NCBI RefSeq assembly: GCF_900129615.1
Contig: NZ_FQWI01000006.1
Location: 124,001-188,000, forward strand
DNA: 64,000 nucleotides
Direction of reading: 5' to 3'
From: Pectobacterium carotovorum
GTDB lineage: Bacteria > Pseudomonadota > Gammaproteobacteria > Enterobacterales > Enterobacteriaceae
Shown piece after piece: positions 18,103 through 26,533 of this stretch (position 1 is its first letter; every line of letters starts with the position of its first letter). The notes beneath the pieces are model-generated. The model saw nothing but the letters and a program-made list of their open reading frames with translations, made no database searches and was not told where the DNA came from. Position numbers and translations under genes: made by a program.

Positions 18103-19116
18103 TTAATTCCCTTTCGCCGCCTGCTTCAAATAGGAGGAATTAATGGAGTCGGCGAATGAAGCGGGAATATCACGCTGGCGAACTTCGCCGATACTCTCCA
18201 GAAAATGCGCCGTTTTAGCGACGGCCTGACCGATGCCGCTCCGATCCGTGTTATTACCATCACCCAGCCATTGCGCCGTCGCCTGCTGTTCCAGCGTCGG
18301 GTATTCCAGCCCTGACAGCGTATTGGTTGCCGTTGTGACCGGCGCTCCCACCTCTTTTGCCACAATCGCCGCTGCTTTTTCCGGGTCCTGACGGAACTCA
18401 TCAACTTTCTGCTGGTGTACCCGCAGGAAGCGCGCCACCGTTTCTGGATACTGTTGGGCAAAGGCCTTTCTGACCACATAGTTGTTGTAAATCAGGTAGC
18501 CATCTTTTTGCAGATCTTTGGTCGCAAAAATGGCGTGTCCGGCGGAGGCTTCCAGCTCTTGTGCGAACGGTGCCCAGACGTAGCCTGCATCAATATCGCC
18601 ACGCTTCCATGCGGCCACCATCTCAGCCGGACGTAGCGGAATGAGGGTAATTTTGCTGCGGTCGAGTTTATTCACCGCGATGGCCGCTTCCAGCGCGTAC
18701 TGCGCCGTTGAATTTGGCGGATAAGCGACGCGCTTACCTTCGATATCTTTCAGCGTGGTGATGCCAGATTTTGCAATCAGCCGCTCATAGGTAGCGATCA
18801 CGCCAGATACACCAACAATCTCCACCGGAAGTTTTCTGACAATACCGGCTGTCGCCGGGCTGGAACCAAAGTTGGCAATATCTATCGCATTACTGGCGAA
18901 ATAATTCAGCGCATCAGCGCCGGAAGCAAACTGCACCCACTTTACTGGCGCGCCCAGCGCTTTTTGTAGCGAACCGTCGGCTTTGGCTAAGACTAATACC
19001 TGTGAGCCGCCGCTGTAGGCCACACGAACTTCATCAGGATGTTTTTCTGCCGCCAGCACGGATGTCGTCATTAATAACAACCCACCGACGCCCACTGCAC
19101 TCAATATATTTCTCAT
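18103..19116 (-). CDS. Sulfonate/taurine-type periplasmic binding protein (TauA-like)
   Basis: A 337-residue solute-binding protein with a signal peptide (about 1-22, ending SVLAA) and the NMT1/SsuA-like fold. Landmarks are VRVAYSGGSQVLVLAKADGS at the mature N-terminus, the DIANFGSSPATAGIVRKLPV binding-site stretch near 80 and YVWAPFAQELEASAG near 188. The sequence is nearer to TauA than to SsuA by eye. It lies between the dehydrogenase gene (66-bp gap) and the permease gene (6-bp gap). It sets the specificity of the importer; taurine, cysteate or another sulfonate are candidates. Confidence 0.88.
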   Translation of the reverse strand: MRNILSAVGVGGLLLMTTSVLAAEKHPDEVRVAYSGGSQVLVLAKADGSLQKALGAPVKWVQFASGADALNYFASNAIDIANFGSSPATAGIVRKLPVEIVGVSGVIATYERLIAKSGITTLKDIEGKRVAYPPNSTAQYALEAAIAVNKLDRSKITLIPLRPAEMVAAWKRGDIDAGYVWAPFAQELEASAGHAIFATKDLQKDGYLIYNNYVVRKAFAQQYPETVARFLRVHQQKVDEFRQDPEKAAAIVAKEVGAPVTTATNTLSGLEYPTLEQQATAQWLGDGNNTDRSGIGQAVAKTAHFLESIGEVRQRDIPASFADSINSSYLKQAAKGN

Positions 19117-19181
19117 CGTGTTACCCTATGGTGATAAATAAAAAATCAGTTAAATAAGTTAATAAATTATTAATTAATTCT

Positions 19182-20204
19182 TCAGGCCACTTTGTTATTT
19201 AAATAAGATAACTGCCCCCAACTGACATCATCGACAAAAATACCGTTCTCCAGCCGTTGACGATAAGTTTGCTTTTCTTTATCGCCGGGCAGTAATAATG
19301 CGTCGTCATCACGGGATTGGCGCACCCATTCTAATAAGGCCGGAATTTCCTGCTGATAGGTTGCCGCGCCGCCTAATTTCTGCGGATCGATTAAAATCGA
19401 CAGCATGCTGTTAATAATCTGCTTACCCTCGCCTTTCGCCGTGCGTTCGGTTTTCCCGCCGGTCAGCGCCGCGCCAAGCAACGAACAAACCAGTGAAAGC
19501 CCCGATCCCTTATGTTCGCCAAACGGCAGTAGCGCCCCCAGAGGTTGTTCCATCAGCCAGCGGGGATCCACCGTCGGATTGCCTTCGTTATCAACGATAC
19601 AGCCGGGTGCAACCTGTTTACCCTCATTCCACGCAATACGGGCTTTGTTACCGGCAATCACGCTGGTAGCAAAATCCAGAATCACCGGATCGTCATGCTC
19701 AACCGGAATACCGGCGCAGAATGGATTCGTCCCAAAACGCGCCTGCTGGCCCTGCCACGGCAGCACCACTGGTTTGGTATACACGTTGGCAAAATGCAGC
19801 GACACCAGCCCGACCTCCGCCGCCTGTTCTGCCCACGCGCCGATGCGTCCCAGATGGTGAGCATTAGCTAAACTCACCACCGCCAGACCATGCGTTTGTG
19901 CACGCGCAATACCTTCTGCCACGGCCTGTTTTGCCACCACCTGACCAAAGCCCTGCTGGCCGTCGAACGAAATCAGCGGGCCAAAATCCAGCGTTTTTTC
20001 CGCCTGTGCGTGGGGTGAAAGTCCACCTTCCCGAATCGCATCGATATAGCGCGGCAGCATGCTCACACCGTGCGAGTCATGCCCTTTCAGGCTGGATTCG
20101 ACGAGGTTATCCGCCACAATCTCTGCAATTGACGCGTTCACGTCATTCTCTGTCAGCCGATCGCGTAAATAATCGCGTAAATAATGATGAGTAAAAACAG
20201 GCAT
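19182..20204 (-). CDS. Ldh2/MDH2-type hydroxyacid dehydrogenase (HcxB/ComC-like)
   Basis: An NAD(P)-dependent 2-hydroxyacid dehydrogenase of the malate/L-lactate/sulfolactate (type 2) family. Family marks are LKGHDSHGVSMLPRYI (with the catalytic His), NAHHLGRIGAWAEQA, RFGTNPFCAGIP and FGEHKGSGLS. It resembles E. coli HcxB (YbiC) and the (R)-sulfolactate dehydrogenase ComC. As the first gene of the sulfonate-type operon, it could interconvert sulfolactate and sulfopyruvate and so feed the cysteate lyase. The ATG at 20204 (340 residues, MPVFTHHYL start) has AGAGAAA upstream and fits the family N-terminus; a further ATG at 20231 would add 9 residues. Family is certain; substrate is inferred. Confidence 0.82.
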   Translation of the reverse strand: MPVFTHHYLRDYLRDRLTENDVNASIAEIVADNLVESSLKGHDSHGVSMLPRYIDAIREGGLSPHAQAEKTLDFGPLISFDGQQGFGQVVAKQAVAEGIARAQTHGLAVVSLANAHHLGRIGAWAEQAAEVGLVSLHFANVYTKPVVLPWQGQQARFGTNPFCAGIPVEHDDPVILDFATSVIAGNKARIAWNEGKQVAPGCIVDNEGNPTVDPRWLMEQPLGALLPFGEHKGSGLSLVCSLLGAALTGGKTERTAKGEGKQIINSMLSILIDPQKLGGAATYQQEIPALLEWVRQSRDDDALLLPGDKEKQTYRQRLENGIFVDDVSWGQLSYLNNKVA

Positions 20205-20523
20205 ATTTTCTCTGTATACCACAATAGACATTTATATATTGCCCACTATAACGCGCAGATTTTTATCCATAACTGACAAATAAGACTATCCATAGTGAAT
20301 ATTTAGCTAAAGCGGTTATTTACTTGTTTTATCGCACGCATGGCTATTTAAAACATCATTTATTCTAACTTATTCCAAAAAACACTTTAGCTGCAACGCG
20401 CTAAGAAAATAGGATGCCTTCTTTAATACATTATTTACGACGAATAATTTATTGAAATAATACCTTGTGGTTCTTCTCTATTTTATTGCCGACCCTATTA
20501 CTATTAATAATGAGACAACGATA
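20205..20523. promoter_or_regulatory. Divergent promoter region of the two sulfonate-type operons
   Basis: About 320 bp of AT-rich DNA separating the two divergent operons. Promoters for both should lie here, and a Cbl or CysB site is plausible because cbl is encoded nearby. I could not point to a convincing individual box. Confidence 0.45.
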
Positions 20524-21546
20524 ATGAATCCCTCACTACCTACGAAAAAATCGACGCGTTTCACACGCCTTGCCGCCATGATTGGCCTGACGTTAACGGC
20601 ATTTGGCGCGAATGCGGAAGGCACCATCAGCATCGCGCAGCAGTTTGGCATCGGTTACCTGATTCTGGATGTGGTGCGCGACCAAAACCTGATAGAAAAA
20701 CACGGTAAACAGCAAGGGCTGGATATCAAGGTAGACTGGCGCACGCTTTCTGGCGCGACAGCGATCAACGAAGCACTGCTGTCCGGCGCGCTGGATGTGG
20801 CCTCCGCTGGTGTTCCGCCGATGCTGACCGTGTGGGACCGCACGCAGGGCCGCCAAAATGTGAAAGCGATTGCCTCACTCGGCTCCATGCCCAACTATTT
20901 GCTCAGCAATAACCCGGCGGTGAAATCCGTCCGTGACCTGAGCGATAAAGATCGTATCGCCGTGCCTGCTGCTGGCGTTGGCTTCCAGTCACGCACGCTG
21001 CAAATCGAAACCGCGAAGCTCTACGGCGCGGAGGATTTCAAACGCTTCGACAAGATTTCCGTCAGCCTGCCGCATCCCGATGCCAGCGCAGCCCTTATCG
21101 CTGGTGGTTCCGAGATCAACGCCCACTTCTCCAGCCCGCCTTTCCAATATCAGGCGTTAGAACATGCCAATGTGCACAAAATTTTGAGTTCTTATGACGT
21201 GCTGGGCGGTCAGGCAACGTTCAACGTGCTTTATACCACGCAGAAATTCCATGATGAGAACCCAAAAACCTACCGTGCTTTCTACGACGCACTGAAGGAA
21301 GCCTCGCAGATCGTCAAAGCAGATAAAGCTGCCGCGGCCGACACCTACATTCGGGTAGAGAAATCGAAACTGGATCCTGAACTGGTGAAACGCATCGTCG
21401 CCGATCCCGAGATCGACTTCACGATCACCCCTGAACGCACCTATGTTTATGCCGAAAAGCTGCACCAGCTTGGCGTACTGAAAAACAAAGCCGCCTCCTG
21501 GAAAGACTATTTCTTTGCAGAAATTCACGAACAGCCGGGCAGCTAA
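20524..21546 (+). CDS. ABC transporter periplasmic binding protein (SsuA/NMT1-like)
   Basis: A 340-residue solute-binding protein with a signal peptide (about 1-31, ending GANAEG) and the nitrate/sulfonate/thiamin-precursor (NMT1) fold. The ATG at 20524 is used because it gives a normal signal peptide; the frame continues upstream without a better site. It differs strongly from the TauA-like protein of the opposite operon, so the two are not a recent duplication. ATPase, permease and a dehydrogenase follow on the same strand. A small sulfonate or carboxylate is the likely cargo; the sequence alone does not say which. Confidence 0.82.
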   Translation: MNPSLPTKKSTRFTRLAAMIGLTLTAFGANAEGTISIAQQFGIGYLILDVVRDQNLIEKHGKQQGLDIKVDWRTLSGATAINEALLSGALDVASAGVPPMLTVWDRTQGRQNVKAIASLGSMPNYLLSNNPAVKSVRDLSDKDRIAVPAAGVGFQSRTLQIETAKLYGAEDFKRFDKISVSLPHPDASAALIAGGSEINAHFSSPPFQYQALEHANVHKILSSYDVLGGQATFNVLYTTQKFHDENPKTYRAFYDALKEASQIVKADKAAAADTYIRVEKSKLDPELVKRIVADPEIDFTITPERTYVYAEKLHQLGVLKNKAASWKDYFFAEIHEQPGS

Positions 21547-21602
21547 ATGCTCAGAGTCGCGCTCATTCGACGAGAACTTCGTCGCTACGCAGGAGAACAA
21601 GC

Positions 21603-22469
21603 ATGACACACCACACTCACGACACGATTGACCAGCCGCTGTTGCAGGTTGACGGCGTCGGACTGGAATACCGAACGCGGCGCAGCCTGGTACGCGCCAC
21701 CCATGATGTGAGTTTTGACGTCTTTCCCGCCGAGCGCTTTGTGCTATTAGGGCCTTCCGGCTGTGGTAAATCCAGCTTACTCAAATCTATCGGGGGCTTT
21801 CTGTCGCCGGTAGACGGTGAAATCCGCCTCGACGGCCAGCGCGTCACAAAACCGGGGCCGGATCGCATCATGGTCTTTCAGGAATTTGACCAGTTGCCAC
21901 CGTGGAAAACCGTGCTGGAAAATACGCTGTTTCCACTGGTTGCCAGCCGTCAGGCGACGCGAGCCGAAGCAGAAGAACGCGCCCGCTATTTTCTCGATAA
22001 GGTCGGGCTGGCGAAATTTGCCGATGCCTATCCGCATACGTTATCCGGCGGGATGAAGCAGCGCGTCGCCATCGCGCGGGCGCTGACCATGCAACCGAAA
22101 GTGCTGCTAATGGATGAACCGTTCGCCGCACTGGATGCGCTGACCCGCCGCAAAATGCAGGAAGAATTGCTGGCGCTGTGGGAAGAGGTGCGCTTCACGC
22201 TGTTGTTTGTCACCCACTCGATTGAGGAAGCACTGATCGTCGGCAGCCGGGTTTTGCTGCTCTCACCGCATCCGGGTCGCGTGCGGGCGGAAATCAACTG
22301 CCATCAGTTTGCGCTAAACGATCAGGGCAGCGAAGCCTTTCAGAGCACCGCGCAACGCATTCACCATCTTCTTTTTCCAACCGATGTTGACGCGCCTTCA
22401 CCCGTCACATCCACGCAAGGTAAACCCTATGAGCATTCAGCCCCCCGTGCGGCCCGAGTATCAGCGTGA
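21603..22469 (+). CDS. ABC transporter ATPase (TauB/SsuB-like)
   Basis: A 288-residue importer ATPase with Walker A GPSGCGKSS, Q-loop VFQEFDQLPPWKTV, signature LSGGMKQRVAIARA and Walker B VLLMDEPFAALD. AGGAGAACAAGC precedes the ATG. The C-terminal tail (about 260-288) runs into the start of the permease gene, so the two genes overlap by 41 bp in different frames. It is the second gene of the plus-strand operon. Confidence 0.9.
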   Translation: MTHHTHDTIDQPLLQVDGVGLEYRTRRSLVRATHDVSFDVFPAERFVLLGPSGCGKSSLLKSIGGFLSPVDGEIRLDGQRVTKPGPDRIMVFQEFDQLPPWKTVLENTLFPLVASRQATRAEAEERARYFLDKVGLAKFADAYPHTLSGGMKQRVAIARALTMQPKVLLMDEPFAALDALTRRKMQEELLALWEEVRFTLLFVTHSIEEALIVGSRVLLLSPHPGRVRAEINCHQFALNDQGSEAFQSTAQRIHHLLFPTDVDAPSPVTSTQGKPYEHSAPRAARVSA

Positions 22470-23295
22470 ACTGACACCGCTGAAAGATTTTACCCTCACC
22501 CAGCCTCTGCCGCTGACGACGCGCCTGTGGAATCAAACCTGGCTGCGCAAGCTGGTGCTACTGGCTGGGCTGCTTATCCTGTGGGAGTTCGCCGCACGTT
22601 GGCAAAACAATGACCTGATGCTGCCGAGCTTCCTGCAAACCTTTCAGGCTTTTCGCGACGATCTCGCCAGCGGTGAACTACCGCAGAAGATGGTGGTTTC
22701 ACTCGGCACGCTGTTGAAAGGCTATGTCATTGGCAGCCTGCTGGCACTCGCCCTCAGCGCGTTGGCGGTTTCCACCCGTTTCGGACGCGATCTCTTAGGC
22801 ACATTAACTTCCATGTTCAACCCGCTGCCTGCGATTGCATTACTGCCGTTGGCGCTGCTGTGGTTTGGGCTGGGAGAGAAAAGTCTGGTATTCGTACTCG
22901 TCCATTCCGTGATGTGGCCGATGGCGCTGAACACCTACTCCGGCTTTCTCGGCGTTTCGGAAACGCTGCGTATGGCAGGCCGCAACTACGGCCTGACCGG
23001 CTTTCGCTACATTAGCGCGATCCTGATACCTGCCGCGCTGCCGTCGATTATTTCCGGCCTGAAAATCGGTTGGGCGTTTGCCTGGCGCACTCTGATTGCC
23101 GCTGAACTGGTGTTTGGCGCATCCAGCGGCAACGGCGGTTTGGGCTGGTACATCTTCCAGAACCGTAACGAGCTTTACACCGACCGCGTTTTTGCCGGGC
23201 TGGCTTCCGTCATCATCATCGGGCTGCTGGTTGAAGGGCTGGTGTTTTCCACCATCGAAAAGGTCACGGTAAAACGCTGGGGAATGCAGCGCTAG
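22429..23295 (+). CDS. ABC transporter permease (TauC/SsuC-like)
   Basis: A 288-residue inner-membrane permease with about six helices and the EAA-type loop ETLRMAGRNYGLTGFRYISAILIPAALP, typical of the SsuC/TauC/NrtB group. The start at 22429 follows CAAGG by 7 bases and lies inside the ATPase gene, an overlap that suggests coupled translation. The MFNPLPAIALLPLALLWFGLG stretch is a hallmark of the group. It works with the upstream ATPase and binding protein. Confidence 0.9.
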   Translation: MSIQPPVRPEYQRELTPLKDFTLTQPLPLTTRLWNQTWLRKLVLLAGLLILWEFAARWQNNDLMLPSFLQTFQAFRDDLASGELPQKMVVSLGTLLKGYVIGSLLALALSALAVSTRFGRDLLGTLTSMFNPLPAIALLPLALLWFGLGEKSLVFVLVHSVMWPMALNTYSGFLGVSETLRMAGRNYGLTGFRYISAILIPAALPSIISGLKIGWAFAWRTLIAAELVFGASSGNGGLGWYIFQNRNELYTDRVFAGLASVIIIGLLVEGLVFSTIEKVTVKRWGMQR

Positions 23296-23311
23296 CTTGC
23301 GCGTTATACCC

Positions 23312-23355
23312 ATTCTGGTTATGCGGAATCTGTCCATTCATAGCCAGAATTGTTC
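23312..23355 (+). terminator. Hairpin after the plus-strand permease gene
   Basis: Arms ATTCTGG-TATG (23312-23323) and CATA-CCAGAAT (23339-23350), followed by TGTTCTTTT. It may end or weaken transcription of the ABC genes before the dehydrogenase gene. Confidence 0.5.
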
Positions 23356-23423
23356 TTTTGCGGCGTTCTGCATCGCTGCTACAACTGATTTATCTTTTCC
23401 CACAGAGATGAGAGATCGCGAAC

Positions 23424-24527
23424 ATGATTGCAATACAAGCGCCACAAACCTATCTGAATCGTGATGGCGTCATTCGTTCTGTCGGCGAATATGCAGCGCC
23501 CTACGCCAGCACAGTATTGATTATTACCAGCCCACAGGCATGGAAAACGACGTCGGATGCCGTTGAACGCAGCCTCAGTGATTACGGCTTACGGTATCAG
23601 GTCGAATTCTTGCCGGGTGATTGCACCAAGCCAGCGATAGAAGCGCTGACCGCACAGGCACGAACATTCGGCGCAGAACTGATTTTAGGCATTGGCGGCG
23701 GGCGCGTGTTGGATGTCGCCAAAGCCGTCGGCGATATTTTGGGGCAAATTCCCGTCATCGCTGTCCCCACCATTGCCGCGACCTGCGCCGCCTGGTCACC
23801 GATCAGCGTGATATACAGTGACAGCGGTGCACACAACGGGGCATTTCCGCTAACGCGCCTACCCGTGTGGGTGCTGGTAGACAGCGAGATCATCGCCCAT
23901 AGTCCTTCACGCTACCTCAAAGCCGGTATCGTGGATGCACTGGCGAAATGGTACGAATTTCAACCCTATCTGCGTCACGGCGATAGCGGATTGGCATTGG
24001 CGCTAAAAGCGCAGGCCGCACGGCTGGCCGTAGAGACATTTAATACGTATGGCGAACAGGCCATCGCGGATAATGAGCAAGGTCTGGTCACGCCAGCCCT
24101 GCGCAGCGTGATCGACGCCGTTATCGCACTAGCGGGTCTGGCAAACAGCATGAAAGATGAGGTGCCACGCATTGGCGTCGCCCATGCGATTCACAACAGC
24201 ATGACGCGCCTGCCAGAGCTGCATGACTGGCTGCACGGCGAGAAAGTGGGCTTTGGGCTGGCTGCACAGGCGTTTCTGGAACACGATAACGACGCCGACC
24301 GCGAAGAGCTGTTCGCTCAACTGCGCCGCTACGGTAGCCCGATCACGCTAAGAGCCCTCGGCCTGAACGAACGTCCACAGCTGGTTGAAAGCATCGCGCA
24401 GAACGTGAAAATCGCGCCGAAAATTGCCGCCCGCCTGCCTTTTGCAACGGATGCCGAACGTATTGAACAGGCTCTATGGCGCACACAAACCTTAGAAACC
24501 CGCGTGATAGACAGCCACGCAGCATGA
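23424..24527 (+). CDS. Iron-containing/glycerol dehydrogenase family oxidoreductase (HcxA-like)
   Basis: A 367-residue group III (glycerol-dehydrogenase-like) metal-dependent oxidoreductase. The Rossmann-type LILGIGGGRVLDVAKAVGD lies near 90. PTIAATCAAWSPISVIY near 116 closely matches E. coli HcxA (YbdH), a hydroxycarboxylate dehydrogenase. Metal ligands should be the Asp in AGIVDALAKWYE (about 171) and His residues in VAHAIHNSM (about 253) and DWLHGEKV (about 270). It lies about 130 bp behind the ABC genes. The opposite operon carries a dehydrogenase of the HcxB family, which has the same type of substrate but an unrelated fold. The substrate is inferred to be a 2-hydroxy or 2-oxo acid. Confidence 0.82.
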   Translation: MIAIQAPQTYLNRDGVIRSVGEYAAPYASTVLIITSPQAWKTTSDAVERSLSDYGLRYQVEFLPGDCTKPAIEALTAQARTFGAELILGIGGGRVLDVAKAVGDILGQIPVIAVPTIAATCAAWSPISVIYSDSGAHNGAFPLTRLPVWVLVDSEIIAHSPSRYLKAGIVDALAKWYEFQPYLRHGDSGLALALKAQAARLAVETFNTYGEQAIADNEQGLVTPALRSVIDAVIALAGLANSMKDEVPRIGVAHAIHNSMTRLPELHDWLHGEKVGFGLAAQAFLEHDNDADREELFAQLRRYGSPITLRALGLNERPQLVESIAQNVKIAPKIAARLPFATDAERIEQALWRTQTLETRVIDSHAA

Positions 24528-24545
24528 CGGTCGATCAATAAAATA

Positions 24546-24577
24546 AACGGGCGCTTCGATCACTCGACGCGCCCGTT
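24546..24577 (+). terminator. Bidirectional terminator between HcxA-like gene and gltP
   Basis: AACGGGCGC and GCGCCCGTT form a perfect 9 bp stem with a 14-base loop between convergent genes. A-rich and T-poor flanks make it a moderate intrinsic terminator. Confidence 0.75.
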
Positions 24578-24603
24578 CATAAGCTATTTAAACTATACCG
24601 GGA

Positions 24604-25920
24604 TTATCCCTGTTGGGCTGGTTCCGTGCTTATCCCTTTAAGCTCACGTTCATAGGCCAGTGCTTTCTCTTCATCGAACTGGTTTTCCCACTTGGCAATG
24701 ACCAGCACCGCTAGCGCATTTCCTACCACGTTCAACGCGGTGCGCGCCATGTCGAGGATACGGTCGACACCCGCAATGAACGCAAGACCTTCCAGCGGAA
24801 TTCCGACGCTGCCCAGCGTCGCCAGCAGCACAACAAATGACACACCCGGTACGCCAGCAATGCCTTTGGAGGTCAGCATCAGCGTTAACACCAGCACGAT
24901 TTCCTGCCCAATCGACAGTTCGATGCCGTAGAGCTGTGCGATGAAGATCGCCGCAATACTTTGGTACAGCGTAGAGCCATCGAGGTTAAAGGAGTAACCG
25001 GTCGGCACCACGAAGCTGGTGATCGACTTCGGTGCGCCATAGGCTTCCATTTTTTCAATGATGCGCGGCAGCACCGTTTCGGAACTGGCGGTGGAGTACG
25101 CGAGGATTAGTTCATCTTTCAGGATACGGATCAGGATGGTGATACGCAGCTTACACAGACGTGCGACGATTCCGAGCACCACCAGCCCGAAGAAGAAAAT
25201 CGCGGCATAAACCAGCATAACCAGCTTGGCTAACGGCCACAGCGACGCAAAACCGAAGTTGGCAACCGTGACAGAAATCAGTGCAAACACCCCAACTGGC
25301 GCGTAACGCATGATCATGTGCGTCACCTTGAACATGGTTTCCGACACGCCGCGGAAGACGTTCAGCAGCGGTTCGCGGTGATCTTTCGGCAACGAAGATA
25401 GCCCCAGACCAAACAGCACCGAGAAGAAGATGATCGGCAGCATTTCGCCGTGTGCCATTGCCGCAAAGATATTCGGCGGGATCAGCGACAGCACCGTCCC
25501 CACCAGACTGTGCGAACCGCTCTGCACCTGCTCGGTGGTCTTTTGATACTGCGAGATATCCACGGCGGTCAGCGTCGACATATCGATGCCGTGACCCGGC
25601 TGGAAGACATTAGCCAGCGTGATGCCAAGGATAATCGCTACTGTCGTGATAATTTCAAAATAGAGGATGGTTTTGAAGCCGATGCGTCCGAGCTTTTTAG
25701 CATCCCCTACGCCCGCAATCCCGACAATCAGCGTGGCGATCACGATCGGGACAACAATCATTTTGATCAAGCGGATAAAGATGTCGCCCGCAGGGCTGAG
25801 AATATTGCTGATGAGCCACTGGCGGCTTTCTTGCTGTTCATGCAGCACGGCACCGAGTGCAATACCCAGAACCAATGCGATAAGGATTTGCCAGGCAAGG
25901 CTGATTTTTTGTGTTTTCAT
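24604..25920 (-). CDS. gltP: Glutamate/aspartate:proton symporter GltP
   Basis: A 438-residue inner-membrane DAACS-family symporter importing glutamate and aspartate. It matches E. coli GltP along its length: SPAGDIFIRLIKMIVVPIVI near 43, STASSETVLPRIIEKMEAYG near 275, the TGYSFNLDGSTLYQ substrate loop and MARTALNVVGNALAVLVIAKW near the end. The ATG at 25920 gives the family N-terminus (MKTQKISLAWQIL); upstream in-frame ATGs are ignored. It is monocistronic, with a shared terminator downstream. A second, more distant family member lies at 48234-49538. Confidence 0.95.
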   Translation of the reverse strand: MKTQKISLAWQILIALVLGIALGAVLHEQQESRQWLISNILSPAGDIFIRLIKMIVVPIVIATLIVGIAGVGDAKKLGRIGFKTILYFEIITTVAIILGITLANVFQPGHGIDMSTLTAVDISQYQKTTEQVQSGSHSLVGTVLSLIPPNIFAAMAHGEMLPIIFFSVLFGLGLSSLPKDHREPLLNVFRGVSETMFKVTHMIMRYAPVGVFALISVTVANFGFASLWPLAKLVMLVYAAIFFFGLVVLGIVARLCKLRITILIRILKDELILAYSTASSETVLPRIIEKMEAYGAPKSITSFVVPTGYSFNLDGSTLYQSIAAIFIAQLYGIELSIGQEIVLVLTLMLTSKGIAGVPGVSFVVLLATLGSVGIPLEGLAFIAGVDRILDMARTALNVVGNALAVLVIAKWENQFDEEKALAYERELKGISTEPAQQG

Positions 25921-26459
25921 CGTCATTTTCCGTTTTAAACTCCCCGCCATCATAAACATGGCGCTAGCGCGACTCCGGCGCAATGCGAACCGAAAAAATC
26001 AACGTGGAGGTGACTGACTAGTGAGAAGGATGTCTGATGGATTGCTACCGTTATTTTTCTATCGTGATACCCAAATCGTTAACATAATTATTCAATAAAA
26101 ATGCACAAGCATTTGTATCACTTAACAAAAATACAGACATAAGTTATTGTTATGAATGGGATGCTACTATTGCAGCACGATCAGATCAAGCAGATTATCG
26201 GCACGATAAACCATATTTATGCTGAATCAAGTACAGTAAACAACGGGCATCGCGGCACAAGAAATCGCGACGAAATCGAAAGGAAAAGACCTGCCCAGAG
26301 GGAAAGCATCAGCCTGTAGTTTTACAGCTACGGGATTTTTCATCATATCCTCCAACCGCTAAATTTTACTTATATAAGGATATATTGTCACATTTTCTCA
26401 AAAAACAATATCTTCACACCGTAATTAGTAGAATGAAAATCACTAGTCAAGCAAAAATA
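25921..26459. other. Intergenic region between gltP and the T6SS islet
   Basis: About 540 bp without a credible protein gene. It contains a terminator-like hairpin at 26313-26341 that no plus-strand gene explains, and a 14 bp word (AAAGACCTGCCCAG, 26285-26298) that recurs at 28368-28381 on the far side of the AT-rich islet. GC content drops sharply from about 26340. Confidence 0.5.
26313..26341 (+). terminator. Orphan intrinsic-terminator-like hairpin
   Basis: CCTGTAG (26313-26319) pairs with CTACGGG (26328-26334), with one G-T pair, and is followed by ATTTTTC. No plus-strand gene ends here, so it may end an unannotated small RNA, or be what remains of a gene removed by insertion of the islet. 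Confidence 0.45.
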
Positions 26460-26489
26460 TTGAAACATCGCCAATTATTCGGGTAAACT
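26460..26489 (+). promoter_or_regulatory. Candidate promoter of the 26534 operon
   Basis: TTGAAA (26460-26465) and TAAACT (26484-26489) are separated by 18 bases, about 45 bp before the ATG. It is a reasonable sigma-70 match in AT-rich DNA, where chance matches are common. Confidence 0.4.
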
Positions 26490-26533
26490 ACCTGTATAAA
26501 GGGAGAGGAATAGCCTAATAAAAGGGATGTAAT

